Part shown: positions 41,091 to 50,941 of the stretch, in pieces
Numbering within the stretch: position 1 is the first letter of the stretch
Layout of the letters: each line of letters opens with the position of its first letter
Source of the DNA: Collimonas sp. PA-H2
GTDB lineage: Bacteria; Pseudomonadota; Gammaproteobacteria; Burkholderiales; Burkholderiaceae_D
DNA length: 64,000 nt
Assembly: GCF_002564105.1 (NCBI RefSeq)
Contig: NZ_PDBX01000001.1
Location: forward strand, 2,790,001 to 2,854,000
Reading direction: 5' to 3'
Position numbers and translations under genes: made by a program
The notes under the pieces: model-generated
What the model was told of the DNA's origin: nothing
Database searches by the model: none
Seen by the model: only the letters and a program-made list of their open reading frames with translations

Positions 41091-41129
41091 GCGAGCCAAG
41101 CATTTTGATGTGATAATGCTTGGCTTCGC
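41091..41129 (+). terminator. Hairpin after rpsQ at the S10/spc boundary
   Basis: AGCCAAGCATT (41094-41104) and AATGCTTGGCT (41115-41125) form an 11-bp perfect stem, extended by GCG/CGC across a one-base bulge, with a 10-nt loop. No T-run follows. It marks the S10-spc boundary and may cause partial termination, RNA processing or stabilisation. Confidence 0.55.
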
Positions 41130-41317
41130 TCCTGTTGGCTTCCAACAAGAGCGATACTGAAAAAATAGCACCACCCCGCAGTAAATTTTTGTTCTAGCAA
41201 GAAGTTTTGGAAGTCGTCCACCTAAGCAGTGCGCTCAGCAGAGTTGCCCTGACAGGACCAAGACTGACCGTAAATCCGCATCGTGCGGCAGCGAGTTAAG
41301 TTGGGAAAGAAAATATT

Positions 41318-41686
41318 ATGATTCAAACGGAAAGCCGGCTCGAAGTAGCCGACAACACTGGTGCACGCGAAGTCATGTGTATCAAAGTTCTGGGTGGTTC
41401 CAAGCGTCGCTATGCCAGCATTGGTGATGTGATCAAGGTTACCGTCAAAGTGGCAGCGCCACGTGGTCGCGTCAAGAAAGGCGAGATCTATAACGCCGTT
41501 GTCGTGCGGACCGCTAAAGGCGTTCGCCGTCAAGATGGTTCGTTGGTCAAGTTCGATGGCAATGCAGCAGTGCTGCTGAACGCGAAGCTTGAGCCAATTG
41601 GTACGCGTATTTTTGGACCAGTCACTCGTGAACTGCGCACTGAGCGCTTCATGAAGATTGTGTCACTCGCGCCTGAAGTGCTGTAA
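41318..41686 (+). CDS. rplN: 50S ribosomal protein L14
   Basis: L14 (122 residues; E. coli 123) sits at the subunit interface. [27 protein letters not shown] and FGPVTRELR are typical. It is the first gene of the spc segment; the 236-nt upstream gap could contain a promoter but I see no convincing one. Confidence 0.98.
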   Translation: MIQTESRLEVADNTGAREVMCIKVLGGSKRRYASIGDVIKVTVKVAAPRGRVKKGEIYNAVVVRTAKGVRRQDGSLVKFDGNAAVLLNAKLEPIGTRIFGPVTRELRTERFMKIVSLAPEVL

Positions 41687-41695
41687 GGAGTCGAG

Positions 41696-42010
41696 ATGGA
41701 TAAGATTCGGAAAAGCGACGAAGTAATCGTCCTGACTGGTAAAGACAAGGGCAAGCGCGGTGTTGTAAAGCAACGCGTTGATGCTAATCACGTCGTCGTA
41801 GAGGGTGTCAACGTTGCTAAAAAAGCGACCAAGCCAAACCCGATGACTGGTGTAACTGGTGGCATCATTGACAAGCTGATGCCAATTCACGTGTCAAATG
41901 TTGCGTTGTTCAACGCTGCAACTGGCAAGGCAGATCGCGTTGGTTTTAAAGATGTGGACGGCAAGAAAGTCCGCGTTTTCAAGTCCAGCGGCGAAGTTGT
42001 TAAGGTTTAA
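41696..42010 (+). CDS. rplX: 50S ribosomal protein L24
   Basis: L24 (104 residues, equal to E. coli) begins large-subunit assembly. The N-terminal KOW motif [21 protein letters not shown] is clear. It follows rplN by 9 nt with GGAG before the ATG. Confidence 0.98.
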   Translation: MDKIRKSDEVIVLTGKDKGKRGVVKQRVDANHVVVEGVNVAKKATKPNPMTGVTGGIIDKLMPIHVSNVALFNAATGKADRVGFKDVDGKKVRVFKSSGEVVKV

Positions 42011-42016
42011 GAGATC

Positions 42017-42556
42017 ATGGCCCGTCTCCAAGAATTCTATAAAGATAAAGTCGTTACCGACCTGACAGCGAAATACGCTTACAAGTCCGTAATGGAAGTG
42101 CCGCGCATCCTGAAGATCACCCTGAACATGGGTCTGTCGGAAGCGATTGCGGACAAGAAAATCATTGAACACGCTGTTGGCGATTTGACCAAGATTGCAG
42201 GTCAGAAGCCAGTCGTGACCAAGGCACGGAAGGCTATCGCGGGTTTCAAGATCCGTGAAGGCTACCCAATCGGTTGCATGGTTACACTGCGTGGCGCTCA
42301 TATGTACGAGTTTCTGGACCGCCTGATCACTGTCGCGCTGCCGCGCGTTCGTGACTTCCGTGGCGTCTCCGGTCGTGCATTTGACGGTCGTGGTAACTAC
42401 AATATCGGTGTGAAAGAGCAGATCATTTTCCCCGAAATTGAGTACGACAAGATTGATGTGTTGCGTGGTATGAATATCAGTATCACGACGACTGCAAAGA
42501 CCGACGACGAAGCAAAATCGCTTCTCGCCGCATTTAAATTTCCGTTCAGAAACTGA
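42017..42556 (+). CDS. rplE: 50S ribosomal protein L5
   Basis: L5 (179 residues, equal to E. coli) binds 5S rRNA and contacts P-site t[38 protein letters not shown] and the Met-rich [16 protein letters not shown] end are family features. In E. coli the start of this gene is the S8 repressor target; an equivalent was not identified here. Confidence 0.98.
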   Translation: MARLQEFYKDKVVTDLTAKYAYKSVMEVPRILKITLNMGLSEAIADKKIIEHAVGDLTKIAGQKPVVTKARKAIAGFKIREGYPIGCMVTLRGAHMYEFLDRLITVALPRVRDFRGVSGRAFDGRGNYNIGVKEQIIFPEIEYDKIDVLRGMNISITTTAKTDDEAKSLLAAFKFPFRN

Positions 42557-42563
42557 GGTTGCC

Positions 42564-42869
42564 ATGGCAAAACTGGCACTGATTAACCGTGAACAAAAGC
42601 GCGCTGACCTGGTAAAGAAATACGCCGGTAAGCGTGCCGAGTTAAAGGCAATCATTGATGACCAATCGAAGTCGGAAGAAGAGCGCTACGAAGCTCGCTT
42701 GAAATTGCAAGCGCTGCCACGTAACTCGGCTCCGACCCGTCAACGTAATCGTTGCTCCCTGACTGGTCGTCCACGTGGCACTTTCCGCAAGTTCGGTCTG
42801 GGCCGTATTAAGCTCCGTGAAATCGCCATGCGTGGCGAAATTCCGGGTATGACTAAAGCAAGCTGGTAA
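42564..42869 (+). CDS. rpsN: 30S ribosomal protein S14
   Basis: S14 (101 residues, equal to E. coli), the long form without a CXXC zinc ribbon. [20 protein letters not shown] and [19 protein letters not shown] are conserved. It lies between rplE and rpsH with 7-nt and 14-nt gaps. Confidence 0.98.
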   Translation: MAKLALINREQKRADLVKKYAGKRAELKAIIDDQSKSEEERYEARLKLQALPRNSAPTRQRNRCSLTGRPRGTFRKFGLGRIKLREIAMRGEIPGMTKASW

Positions 42870-42883
42870 TAGGAGAATATGCA

Positions 42884-43279
42884 ATGAGTATGAGCGATCC
42901 TATCGCCGATATGCTGACCCGTATCCGCAATGCGCAAGTAGTTCACAAGACAACCGTGGCAATGCCATCGTCGAAGGTCAAGATTGCGATTGCCAACGTC
43001 CTCAAGGACGAGGGTTACATTGAAGATTTCGCTGTCGCAGAAGAAGGCGGCAAAGCGGAACTCAAAATCGGTTTGAAGTATTACGCCGGCCGTCCTGTTA
43101 TCGAACGTCTTGACCGTGTATCCCGTCCAGGGCTGCGGGTCTATAAAGGCAAAGATGACATCCCTAACGTGATGAACGGCTTAGGTGTGGCAATTATTTC
43201 GACACCTTCTGGTGTCATGACGGACCGCAAAGCGCGCGCAACCGGTGTCGGTGGCGAAGTTATTTGCTACGTCGCCTAA
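42884..43279 (+). CDS. rpsH: 30S ribosomal protein S8
   Basis: S8 (131 residues; E. coli 130) binds the centre of 16S rRNA and in E. coli represses the spc operon. [14 protein letters not shown] at the start and [30 protein letters not shown] at the end are typical. GGAGAA precedes the ATG. Confidence 0.98.
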   Translation: MSMSDPIADMLTRIRNAQVVHKTTVAMPSSKVKIAIANVLKDEGYIEDFAVAEEGGKAELKIGLKYYAGRPVIERLDRVSRPGLRVYKGKDDIPNVMNGLGVAIISTPSGVMTDRKARATGVGGEVICYVA

Positions 43280-43289
43280 GGAGTGCAAT

Positions 43290-43823
43290 ATGTCACGTGT
43301 AGGTAAAATGCCGATTGCACTGCCGACTGGCGCGGAAGCGACCATTACAGCAGCGCAGATCACAGTCAAGGGCCCATTGGGCTCGCTTTCCCAGGCTTTG
43401 AATGGCCTGGTAAAAATCGAAAACAACAACGGCACGCTGAATTTCGCGGCCGCTGACGACAGCCGCGAAGCCAATGCGATGTCCGGCACCTTGCGTGCTC
43501 TGGTCAACAACATGGTCAACGGCGTAACCAAGGGCTTCGAAAAGAAGCTGAATCTGGTTGGCGTGGGTTTTCGTGCGCAAGCTCAAGGTGACAAGTTGAA
43601 CCTGTCGCTCGGTTTTTCGCATCCTGTTGTTCACCAGATGCCAGAAGGCGTCACAGTGGCAACACCGACGCAAACCGAAATCCTGATCAAGGGTATCGAC
43701 AAGCAACGTGTTGGCCAGGTTGCTGCTGAAGTTCGTGCTTACCGCGAACCTGAGCCTTATAAGGGCAAGGGCGTTCGTTACTCGGACGAAGTGGTAATCC
43801 TTAAAGAAACCAAGAAGAAGTAA
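43290..43823 (+). CDS. rplF: 50S ribosomal protein L6
   Basis: L6 (177 residues, equal to E. coli) lies near the sarcin-ricin loop. [16 protein letters not shown] at the start and the [14 protein letters not shown] signature near the end are present. The start at 43290 follows AAGGAGTGCAAT; an in-frame GTG at 43245 lies inside rpsH and is rejected. Confidence 0.98.
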   Translation: MSRVGKMPIALPTGAEATITAAQITVKGPLGSLSQALNGLVKIENNNGTLNFAAADDSREANAMSGTLRALVNNMVNGVTKGFEKKLNLVGVGFRAQAQGDKLNLSLGFSHPVVHQMPEGVTVATPTQTEILIKGIDKQRVGQVAAEVRAYREPEPYKGKGVRYSDEVVILKETKKK

Positions 43824-43835
43824 TAGGGGTTGACG

Positions 43836-44198
43836 ATGGATAAGAAACAATCACGTCTGCGCCGTTCACGCCAAACGCGTGCCAAGATCGCAGAGTTAAA
43901 GGTGAACCGCCTGGCAGTGCATCGTACCAACTTGCACATTTACGCCAGCATCATCGGCCCTGACGCTAAAGTGCTGGCTTCGGCCTCCACACTGGAAGCT
44001 GAAGTACGTGCAGAACTGGCCGGCAAGTCCGGTGCAGGCGGCAATACAGCAGCTGCATCTCTGGTTGGCAAGCGCGTTGCCGAGAAGGCACTGAAAGCTG
44101 GAGTTACCGAAGTTGCGTTTGATCGCTCCGGTTTCCGTTACCACGGCCGCGTCAAGGTGCTGGCAGATGCCGCCCGTGAAGCCGGTCTGAAGTTCTAA
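43836..44198 (+). CDS. rplR: 50S ribosomal protein L18
   Basis: L18 (120 residues; E. coli 117) binds 5S rRNA with L5. A basic N-terminus ([17 protein letters not shown]), then [15 protein letters not shown] and the C-terminal [20 protein letters not shown] are conserved. The ATG at 43836 is chosen over the in-frame TTG at 43830. Confidence 0.97.
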   Translation: MDKKQSRLRRSRQTRAKIAELKVNRLAVHRTNLHIYASIIGPDAKVLASASTLEAEVRAELAGKSGAGGNTAAASLVGKRVAEKALKAGVTEVAFDRSGFRYHGRVKVLADAAREAGLKF

Positions 44199-44210
44199 GG
44201 AAGAATCGTC

Positions 44211-44729
44211 ATGGCAAAAATGCAATCAAAAATGCAAAGCGATAAGCCGGATGATGGCATGCGCGAAAAAATGATCGCGGTCAACCGTGTGACCAAAGTG
44301 GTCAAGGGTGGTCGTATCATGGGTTTCGCAGCATTGGCTGTTGTTGGTGATGGCGATGGCCGTATCGGCATGGGCAAGGGCAAATCGAAAGAAGTGCCGG
44401 TTGCTGTGCAGAAGGCTATGGAAGAAGCCCGTCGCAAGATGATCAAGGTAACGCTCAAGAACGGTACTCTGCAACACGCTATTTCCGGCAAGCACGGCGC
44501 GTCATCGGTTCTGATGCTGCCAGCTAAAGACGGTACTGGTGTTATTGCCGGCGGTCCAATGCGCGCGATTTTTGAAGTACTGGGCGTGACGAACGTTGTG
44601 GCCAAGTCCACAGGTTCCACCAATCCGTACAACATGGTTCGTGCTACTTTGAACGGCTTGTCAAAAATGAACACTCCATCGGAAATCGCCGCCAAGCGTG
44701 GCAAGTCCGTTGAAGAAATTCTCGGCTAA
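44211..44729 (+). CDS. rpsE: 30S ribosomal protein S5
   Basis: S5 (172 residues; E. coli 167) affects accuracy and mRNA unwinding. The signature [20 protein letters not shown] and the spectinomycin-loop region around GRIMGF are wild type. AAGGAAG precedes the ATG. Confidence 0.98.
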   Translation: MAKMQSKMQSDKPDDGMREKMIAVNRVTKVVKGGRIMGFAALAVVGDGDGRIGMGKGKSKEVPVAVQKAMEEARRKMIKVTLKNGTLQHAISGKHGASSVLMLPAKDGTGVIAGGPMRAIFEVLGVTNVVAKSTGSTNPYNMVRATLNGLSKMNTPSEIAAKRGKSVEEILG

Positions 44730-44739
44730 GGTGATCAAC

Positions 44740-44919
44740 ATGACAAAGACTGTAAAAGTACAATTGGTCAAGGGTTTGATCGGCACACGTGAAACACATC
44801 GCGCAACAGTGCGCGGTTTGGGACTGCGTCGCGTAAATTCGGTTTCCGAATTGCAAGACACCCCATCGGTTCGCGGCATGATCAATAAAGTGTCCTATCT
44901 TGTGAAAGTGGTGTCGTAA
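44740..44919 (+). CDS. rpmD: 50S ribosomal protein L30
   Basis: L30 (59 residues, equal to E. coli) is a small two-domain-packing protein of the large subunit. [20 protein letters not shown] and [17 protein letters not shown] are typical. The start at 44740 lies 10 nt after rpsE; an in-frame upstream start at 44698 lies within rpsE. Confidence 0.97.
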   Translation: MTKTVKVQLVKGLIGTRETHRATVRGLGLRRVNSVSELQDTPSVRGMINKVSYLVKVVS

Positions 44920-44945
44920 GCTTAGGCTTGCGAACGGAGCAAATT

Positions 44946-45377
44946 ATGGAATTGAATACTATTCAACCTGCAGATGGCGCCAAGCATTACAAGCGTCGCG
45001 TTGGTCGTGGTATCGGCTCGGGTATCGGTAAAACAGCCGGCCGCGGTCACAAGGGTCAAAAATCGCGTTCGGGCGGTTTCCACAAAGTAGGTTTCGAAGG
45101 TGGTCAGATGCCTTTGCAACGTCGTTTGCCAAAACGCGGCTTCAAGTCGATGGCAACGCCGTACAAAGCAGAAGTTCGCTTGTCGGACCTGGAAAACCTG
45201 CCGGTAACAGAAGTAGATATCCTGGTGTTGAAGCAAGCTGGCGTGATCGGCGAGCTGGCACGCGTGGTACGCGTCATCCTGTCGGGCGAAGTTACCAAGA
45301 AATTTACGCTCAAGGGCTTGATCGCTACCAAGGGTGCAAAAGCTGCGATTGAAGCGGCCGGCGGATCGGTTGCTTAA
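44946..45377 (+). CDS. rplO: 50S ribosomal protein L15
   Basis: L15 (143 residues; E. coli 144) is a late-assembly large-subunit protein. [22 protein letters not shown] with the Gly-rich [20 protein letters not shown] region and RLPKRGF are characteristic. The start at 44946 follows GGAGCAAATT; a longer start at 44928 is not supported. Confidence 0.97.
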   Translation: MELNTIQPADGAKHYKRRVGRGIGSGIGKTAGRGHKGQKSRSGGFHKVGFEGGQMPLQRRLPKRGFKSMATPYKAEVRLSDLENLPVTEVDILVLKQAGVIGELARVVRVILSGEVTKKFTLKGLIATKGAKAAIEAAGGSVA

Positions 45378-45411
45378 TTTGTCGTTCTAACTCGTAGCAA
45401 TGGAGCAATAA

Positions 45412-46743
45412 GTGGCGACTTCACCCCAACTTGCAAAGAGTGCTGCGAGCGGCTTCCCATGGGGCCGTCTGTGGTTCTTGCTTGCTGCACTGGTTGTATA
45501 TCGTATTGGTGCTCACATTCCTGTACCGGGAATTGATCCATCGCAGTTGGCGCAATTGTTCAAGCAGCACCAGGGCGGCATTCTGGGCATGTTCAACATG
45601 TTCTCTGGTGGTGCGTTGTCGCGGTTCACCGTGTTCGCGCTGGGTATCATGCCGTATATCTCGGCATCGATCGTGATGCAATTGATGTCGATTGTGTCGC
45701 CTCAGCTGGAAGCGTTGAAGAAGGAGGGCGAGTCCGGTCGTCGCAAGATTACCCAGTACACCCGTTACGGTACGCTGTTGCTGGCGACGTTTCAGGCATT
45801 GGGGATTGCGGTAGCGCTGGAATCCCAACCTGGCCTGGTGCTTGACGCCGGCCTGGCTTTCCGCTTCACCACAGTTGTGACGCTGGTAACAGGAACGATG
45901 TTTTTGATGTGGTTGGGTGAGCAGATTACTGAGCGTGGTCTCGGTAACGGCATCTCGATCATCATCTTTGCAGGTATTGCAGCTGGCTTGCCAAATGCGA
46001 TCGGTGGTTTGTTCGGTCAGGTAAGTACCGGTTCCATGAGTGCCCTGTCGGCGATTCTGATTTGTTTGATCGCAGCCGGCGTGACATATCTGGTGGTATT
46101 TATTGAACGTGGTCAACGCAAGATTCTGGTGAATTATGCGAAACGCCAGGTAGGCAACAAGATTTATGGCGGTCAAAGCAGTCATTTGCCGCTGAAGTTG
46201 AACATGGCTGGTGTAATTCCTCCAATCTTCGCTTCCTCGATCATCTTGTTTCCTGCGACAATCACGAGTTGGTTTACTTCCGGTGATTCCACCAATCCGG
46301 TAGTCAACTTCCTCAAGGATATGGCGGGTTCCTTGGCGCCAGGCGAGCCGATTCATGCTCTGCTGTATGCGATAGCGATTGTGTTCTTCTGCTTTTTCTA
46401 TACAGCGTTGGTGTTTAACAGCAAAGAAACAGCTGACAACCTGAAGAAGAGCGGAGCGTTTGTACCAGGGATTCGTCCAGGCGAGCAGACAGCACGTTAT
46501 ATCGACAAGATCCTGATGCGTTTGACACTGGTTGGCGCGGTTTATATTACGGTTGTTTGTTTGGTTCCGGAATTTCTGATCGCCCGCTGGAAAGTACCGT
46601 TTTATTTTGGTGGTACATCGCTGTTGATTATCGTAGTGGTCACCATGGATTTCATGGCGCAAGTACAGAATTACGTGATGTCGCAGCAATATGATTCGCT
46701 GCTTCGTAAGGCAAATTTCAAGGGCGGCGTTTCGACACGCTAA
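45412..46743 (+). CDS. secY: Preprotein translocase subunit SecY
   Basis: SecY (443 residues, equal to E. coli) is the inner-membrane channel for Sec export and membrane insertion. Ten predicted membrane helices are spread along the protein; the plug/pore region follows [16 protein letters not shown], and [16 protein letters not shown] is in a conserved cytoplasmic loop. It starts with GTG (45412) preceded by TGGAG. As usual, it sits in the spc operon after rplO, and its partner SecE is at 16.4 kb. Confidence 0.98.
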   Translation: MATSPQLAKSAASGFPWGRLWFLLAALVVYRIGAHIPVPGIDPSQLAQLFKQHQGGILGMFNMFSGGALSRFTVFALGIMPYISASIVMQLMSIVSPQLEALKKEGESGRRKITQYTRYGTLLLATFQALGIAVALESQPGLVLDAGLAFRFTTVVTLVTGTMFLMWLGEQITERGLGNGISIIIFAGIAAGLPNAIGGLFGQVSTGSMSALSAILICLIAAGVTYLVVFIERGQRKILVNYAKRQVGNKIYGGQSSHLPLKLNMAGVIPPIFASSIILFPATITSWFTSGDSTNPVVNFLKDMAGSLAPGEPIHALLYAIAIVFFCFFYTALVFNSKETADNLKKSGAFVPGIRPGEQTARYIDKILMRLTLVGAVYITVVCLVPEFLIARWKVPFYFGGTSLLIIVVVTMDFMAQVQNYVMSQQYDSLLRKANFKGGVSTR

Positions 46744-46780
46744 GTGTTGCAACGAACGACCAAAGGAACCAGTAGACCGA

Positions 46781-46999
46781 ATGGCAAAAGACGACGTTAT
46801 CCAGATGCAAGGCGAGATTCTTGAGAATCTCCCCAATGCAACATTTAGAGTCAAGTTGGAAAACGGACATATCGTCCTCGGTCATATTTCTGGCAAGATG
46901 CGCATGAACTATATTCGCATCCTCCCAGGAGATAAGGTGACGGTAGAATTGACACCTTATGATTTAAGCCGGGCACGGATTGTGTTCCGTACCAAGTAA
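46781..46999 (+). CDS. infA: Translation initiation factor IF-1
   Basis: IF-1 (72 residues, equal to E. coli) binds the ribosomal A site at initiation. The OB fold is clear: [37 protein letters not shown] and [10 protein letters not shown]. The ATG at 46781 is 37 nt after secY. A longer in-frame start at 46691 would overlap secY and is rejected. The position between secY and rpmJ is typical. Confidence 0.97.
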   Translation: MAKDDVIQMQGEILENLPNATFRVKLENGHIVLGHISGKMRMNYIRILPGDKVTVELTPYDLSRARIVFRTK

Positions 47000-47024
47000 C
47001 TTTTAGTATAGAAAGAAGACGAAA

Positions 47025-47138
47025 ATGAAAGTGCTCGCATCAGTCAAGCGCATCTGCCGCAACTGTAAGATCATTAAGCGCAAAGGCGTGGTTCGCGTCA
47101 TTTGTACAGAGCCGCGCCATAAACAGCGCCAAGGTTAA
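47025..47138 (+). CDS. rpmJ: 50S ribosomal protein L36
   Basis: L36 (37 residues; E. coli 38) is the smallest large-subunit protein. It reads [14 protein letters not shown] then [18 protein letters not shown], with the zinc ligands C11, C14, C27 and H32 of the C-type (zinc-binding) form. GAAAGAAGAC precedes the ATG. It is short and easily missed by length cut-offs. Confidence 0.97.
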   Translation: MKVLASVKRICRNCKIIKRKGVVRVICTEPRHKQRQG

Positions 47139-47165
47139 TTAACGTTATTGATCGAGGAATAACGA

Positions 47166-47531
47166 ATGGCACGTATTGCAGGGGTAAACATCCCCAATCA
47201 TCAGCACACCGTTATCGGCTTGACAGCCATCTACGGTGTTGGCCGCCCACGCGCAAAAGTAATTTGCGAAAGCACGGGTATTTTGACTACGAAGAAGATC
47301 AAAGATCTCGACGATAACGAGCTGGAAAAGCTGCGCGACGAAATTGCAAAATTCGTCGTCGAAGGTGACCTGCGTCGTGAACTGTCGATGAACATCAAGC
47401 GTTTGATGGATCTGGGTTGCTATCGTGGTATGCGTCATCGCAAAGGCTTGCCTTGCCGTGGCCAACGTACTCGTACCAATGCTCGTACCCGCAAGGGCCC
47501 GCGCAAAGCCGCTCAATCGCTGAAGAAATAA
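47166..47531 (+). CDS. rpsM: 30S ribosomal protein S13
   Basis: S13 (121 residues; E. coli 118) in the 30S head contacts tRNA and bridges to the 50[27 protein letters not shown] and [21 protein letters not shown] are signatures. GAGGAAT precedes the ATG. It begins the alpha segment. Confidence 0.98.
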   Translation: MARIAGVNIPNHQHTVIGLTAIYGVGRPRAKVICESTGILTTKKIKDLDDNELEKLRDEIAKFVVEGDLRRELSMNIKRLMDLGCYRGMRHRKGLPCRGQRTRTNARTRKGPRKAAQSLKK

Positions 47532-47594
47532 TTAAGATGCCACGCTTCCGTGGCAACTGATTGTTCTTAGGTAGTCGGATTCAAGGAAATTATT

Positions 47595-47999
47595 ATGGCA
47601 AAGTCCCCAAATAACGCCGCAGCAGCACGTGTGCGTAAAAAAGTTAAAAAGAACGTTGCTGAAGGTATCGCGCATATCCACGCGTCTTTCAACAACACCA
47701 TCATCACGATTACCGATCGTCAAGGTAATGCGTTGTCGTGGGCGACATCTGGTGGCGCTGGCTTTAAAGGCTCCCGCAAGTCGACTCCATTTGCAGCGCA
47801 GGTTGCAGCCGAAGCCGCTGGTAAAGTGGCTGTGGAATGTGGCGTAAAGAACCTGGAAGTACGTATCAAGGGCCCAGGTCCTGGTCGCGAATCCGCTGTT
47901 CGCGCCTTGAACAACCTGGGTATCAAGATCACCCAGATTCAAGACGTTACTCCAGTACCGCATAACGGTTGCCGCCCTCCAAAGCGTCGTCGTATCTAA
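47595..47999 (+). CDS. rpsK: 30S ribosomal protein S11
   Basis: S11 (134 residues; E. coli 129) lines the platform at the E site. [25 protein letters not shown] and the C-terminal [18 protein letters not shown] are typical. It is followed by a terminator-like hairpin before rpsD. Confidence 0.98.
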   Translation: MAKSPNNAAAARVRKKVKKNVAEGIAHIHASFNNTIITITDRQGNALSWATSGGAGFKGSRKSTPFAAQVAAEAAGKVAVECGVKNLEVRIKGPGPGRESAVRALNNLGIKITQIQDVTPVPHNGCRPPKRRRI

Positions 48000-48045
48000 A
48001 TCTTTACAGATTTTCGTTATTGCCTGGCAATAGCGTATGCAAGTG

Positions 48046-48071
48046 ACCCGCCAATGACCTTGGCGGGTTTT
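48046..48071 (+). terminator. Terminator-like hairpin between rpsK and rpsD
   Basis: ACCCGCCAA (48046-48054) pairs with TTGGCGGGT (48060-48068), 9 bp with a 5-nt loop, followed by TTTTG. It looks like a modest intrinsic terminator inside what is a single alpha operon in E. coli; rpsD then follows after about 110 nt. Confidence 0.7.
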
Positions 48072-48179
48072 GTTCTTAAGCCCACTGTCTGGTTGAAGGT
48101 AAATCAGACTAGCGCCAGGCCGGTTATCGGCCGCAAAAGGCAGTAATGCCCCGGCGTCATATTTTTAAAAGGAAGCATC

Positions 48180-48803
48180 GTGGCACGTTATATCGGACCT
48201 AAAGCAAAACTTTCCCGCCGTGAAGGTACGGACCTGTTCCTGAAGAGCGCACGCCGCTCGCTGGATTCCAAGTGCAAACTGGATTCCAAGCCAGGTCAAC
48301 ATGGCCGCACATCTGGTGCACGTACCTCCGACTACGGTAACCAATTGCGCGAAAAGCAAAAAGTTAAGCGTATGTACGGCATTCTGGAACGTCAGTTCCG
48401 TCGGTATTTCGCAGAAGCGGACCGTCGCAAGGGCAACACCGGCGAAACACTGCTGCGTTTGCTGGAAGCACGTCTGGACAACGTCGTTTATCGCATGGGT
48501 TTCGGTTCGACCCGCGCTGAGAGCCGTCAATTGGTTTCGCACAAAGCGTTCACCGTCAACGGCAACGTTGTTAACATCGCTTCGTACCAAGTCAAGACCG
48601 GCGACGTGATCGCTGTTCGTGAAAAAGCCAAGAAGCAAGTGCGTATCGTTGAAGCGCTGCAACTGGCCGAACAAGGCGGCATGCCATCGTGGGTTTCGGT
48701 TGATGCGAAGAAGATGGAAGGTACTTTCAAGTCCCTGCCAGACCGTAACGAAATCGCTAACGACGTCAACGAATCGCTGATCGTCGAACTGTATTCGCGT
48801 TAA
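48180..48803 (+). CDS. rpsD: 30S ribosomal protein S4
   Basis: S4 (207 residues; E. coli 206) nucleates 30S assembly and in E. coli represses the alpha operon. [20 protein letters not shown], and the S4 RNA-binding domain with [22 protein letters not shown] are clear. It starts with GTG (48180) six bases after AAGGA. It is flanked on both sides by terminator-like hairpins. Confidence 0.98.
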   Translation: MARYIGPKAKLSRREGTDLFLKSARRSLDSKCKLDSKPGQHGRTSGARTSDYGNQLREKQKVKRMYGILERQFRRYFAEADRRKGNTGETLLRLLEARLDNVVYRMGFGSTRAESRQLVSHKAFTVNGNVVNIASYQVKTGDVIAVREKAKKQVRIVEALQLAEQGGMPSWVSVDAKKMEGTFKSLPDRNEIANDVNESLIVELYSR

Positions 48804-48814
48804 TTTTAGTTTTT

Positions 48815-48845
48815 CGGCCGCGCCTGGTCCCAGGCGCGGCCGTTT
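48815..48845 (+). terminator. Strong GC hairpin between rpsD and rpoA
   Basis: CGGCCGCGCCTG (48815-48826) pairs with CAGGCGCGGCCG (48831-48842), a 12-bp GC-rich stem with a 4-nt loop, followed by only TTT. It begins 12 nt after the rpsD stop. The stem is very stable but the T-tract is short. Confidence 0.65.
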
Positions 48846-48945
48846 CATCAGGGTGCCTCTGACTATCCTAGTGATTGTCGGCGGCGCCCTTAATGCCATC
48901 AGCCTTATCGGTGTAACGAGCCGAGGGTATTGAAGAGGACATTTC

Positions 48946-49923
48946 ATGCAAAACAGCTTGTTGAAGCCACGTATTATCGAAGTAGAAGCACTGGGTGCCG
49001 GCCACGCTAAAGTCGTGATGGAACCGTTTGAACGTGGCTACGGCCACACGCTGGGCAACGCACTGCGCCGCGTCCTGCTGTCATCGATGGTTGGCTATGC
49101 GCCGACTGAAGTGACCATCGCCGGTGTGGTTCATGAATACTCGTCACTCGACGGCGTGCAGGAAGACGTAGTCGATATCCTGTTGAACCTGAAAGGCGTC
49201 GTGTTCAAGCTGCATAACCGCGACGAAGTAACACTGACATTGAAAAAAGATGGCGAAGGCGCTGTTTTGGCTTCCGACATCGATCTGCCGCATGACGTTG
49301 AACTGGTCAATCCAGAGCACGTGATTGCCCACCTGACTGCTGGTGGCGCACTCGACATGCAGATCAAGGTTGAAAAAGGCCGTGGCTATGTGCCAGGCAA
49401 CGTCCGTCGCCTGACTGAAGATGCCAACAAGACCATCGGTCGCATCATCCTGGACGCATCGTTCTCGCCGGTACGCCGTGTTTCCTACGCTGTTGAATCG
49501 GCGCGTGTGGAACAGCGTACCGACCTGGACAAGCTGGTCATCAACATTGAAACCAACGGCGTGATCACTCCGGAAGAAGCGATTCGCCAATCGGCGCGCG
49601 TGCTGGTTGACCAGCTGAACGTGTTCGCTGCACTGGAAGGCACTGAAGCTGCTGCTGAAGCACCATCCCGCGCACCGCAAGTCGATCCTATCCTGTTGCG
49701 CCCGGTCGACGACCTGGAACTGACAGTACGTTCGGCCAACTGCCTGAAAGCAGAAAACATTTACTACATTGGCGATCTGATCCAGCGTAGCGAAAATGAA
49801 CTGCTGAAGACGCCAAACCTGGGCCGCAAGTCCTTGAACGAAATCAAGGAAGTTCTGGCATCCCGTGGTTTGACACTGGGCATGAAGCTGGAAAACTGGC
49901 CGCCTGCAGGCCTGGAAAAGTAA
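48946..49923 (+). CDS. rpoA: DNA-directed RNA polymerase alpha subunit
   Basis: RpoA (325 residues; E. coli 329) dimerises to seed RNA polymerase and contacts UP elements and activators. The N-terminal domain has [17 protein letters not shown]; the C-terminal domain (from about residue 245) has [22 protein letters not shown] and [21 protein letters not shown] with the DNA-contacting helix. AGAGGACATTTC precedes the ATG. Confidence 0.99.
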   Translation: MQNSLLKPRIIEVEALGAGHAKVVMEPFERGYGHTLGNALRRVLLSSMVGYAPTEVTIAGVVHEYSSLDGVQEDVVDILLNLKGVVFKLHNRDEVTLTLKKDGEGAVLASDIDLPHDVELVNPEHVIAHLTAGGALDMQIKVEKGRGYVPGNVRRLTEDANKTIGRIILDASFSPVRRVSYAVESARVEQRTDLDKLVINIETNGVITPEEAIRQSARVLVDQLNVFAALEGTEAAAEAPSRAPQVDPILLRPVDDLELTVRSANCLKAENIYYIGDLIQRSENELLKTPNLGRKSLNEIKEVLASRGLTLGMKLENWPPAGLEK

Positions 49924-50082
49924 TATTTGTTGTTAGCCCGGGGGTGAGATAGAATCTCGCCCTTGGGTTAGTTTTAAGCCCGTTGTATCCATTGTTGTAT
50001 TAATTTCAACCGGCCCGCGACCAGGCAATGCCGAAGTCGATCGAAGAGCTGGATGTAAACTCAAAAACTGAAAGGAATTACC

Positions 50083-50478
50083 ATGCGTCACCGTCACGGC
50101 CTTCGTAAATTAAATCGTACTTCTTCCCACCGTCTGGCCATGTTGCGCAACATGACTGTTTCGCTGCTGCGTCACGAAGCAATCAAGACCACATTGCCTA
50201 AGGCAAAAGAACTGCGTCGCGTGATCGAACCGATCCTGACACTGGGCAAGACCGACACCCTGGCAAACAAGCGCCTGGCATTCGCTCGCCTGCGCGACCG
50301 TGAAATGGTCCTGAAGCTGTTCGCTGAACTGGGCCCACGCTACGCTAACCGTAACGGCGGCTACCTGCGCATCCTGAAAATGGGTTTCCGCGTTGGCGAT
50401 AACGCTCCTATGGCTTACATCGAACTGATGGACCGTCCGGAAATCAGCGACGACGCTGAAGTACCGACAGCTGACTAA
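50083..50478 (+). CDS. rplQ: 50S ribosomal protein L17
   Basis: L17 (131 residues; E. coli 127) lies near the tunnel exit. [20 protein letters not shown] and [22 protein letters not shown] are typical. It is the last gene of the ribosomal superoperon, ending 28 nt before a strong terminator. Confidence 0.98.
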   Translation: MRHRHGLRKLNRTSSHRLAMLRNMTVSLLRHEAIKTTLPKAKELRRVIEPILTLGKTDTLANKRLAFARLRDREMVLKLFAELGPRYANRNGGYLRILKMGFRVGDNAPMAYIELMDRPEISDDAEVPTAD

Positions 50479-50506
50479 GCTTAAGTATCCAAGCTGCGTT
50501 AAAATC

Positions 50507-50533
50507 AAAAGCCAGGCCTAGCCTGGCTTTTTT
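50507..50533 (+). terminator. Rho-independent terminator after rplQ
   Basis: AAAAGCCAGGC (50507-50517) and GCCTGGCTTTT (50521-50531) form an 11-bp perfect stem with a 3-nt loop, followed by a T-run ending at 50533. It closes the alpha operon. Confidence 0.95.
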
Positions 50534-50608
50534 GCATTCTGCGCGCTTGTTGCGCAATCAAGTGGCGTGCATGGTGCGCGCTGTAAGGATAGATCAAAGA
50601 GTTCGACT

Positions 50609-50941
50609 ATGTCAGAAGCCTTGCTTATACTCACCAGCTTGCCCGATCTTGCCAGCGCGCAATCCTTGGCGCAGCAGTTGGTGGAACGCAAGCTGGCGGC
50701 CTGTGTCAATATCCTGCCGGCGGTGCAATCCGTGTATCGCTGGCAAGGCCAGGTCGAACAAGCGGTCGAAACGACCCTGCTGATCAAGACCGCGGTGCAT
50801 CGCTACGCGGAGCTGGAAAGCGCGATCAAGGCTGTGCATCCGTATGCCGTGCCGGAAATTATTGCCTTACCGATTGTGGCCGGTTTGCCGGCCTATCTGG
50901 ACTGGATTACCGCAGAAACCGAAAAGGACGTGAATGTTTAA
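50609..50941 (+). CDS. cutA: Divalent-cation tolerance protein CutA
   Basis: A 110-residue CutA1 trimer-forming protein. EALLILTSLPDLASAQSLAQQLVERKLAACVNILP, the QSVYRWQGQVEQAVE strand-turn and HPYAVPEIIALPI are signatures. CutA has been linked to copper tolerance in E. coli, but its molecular role is unresolved; the E. coli cutA locus also contains dsbD, as here. The start at 50609 (MSEALL) follows AAAGAG; an in-frame ATG at 50567 adds unrelated residues. It overlaps dsbD by 8 nt. Confidence 0.95.
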   Translation: MSEALLILTSLPDLASAQSLAQQLVERKLAACVNILPAVQSVYRWQGQVEQAVETTLLIKTAVHRYAELESAIKAVHPYAVPEIIALPIVAGLPAYLDWITAETEKDVNV

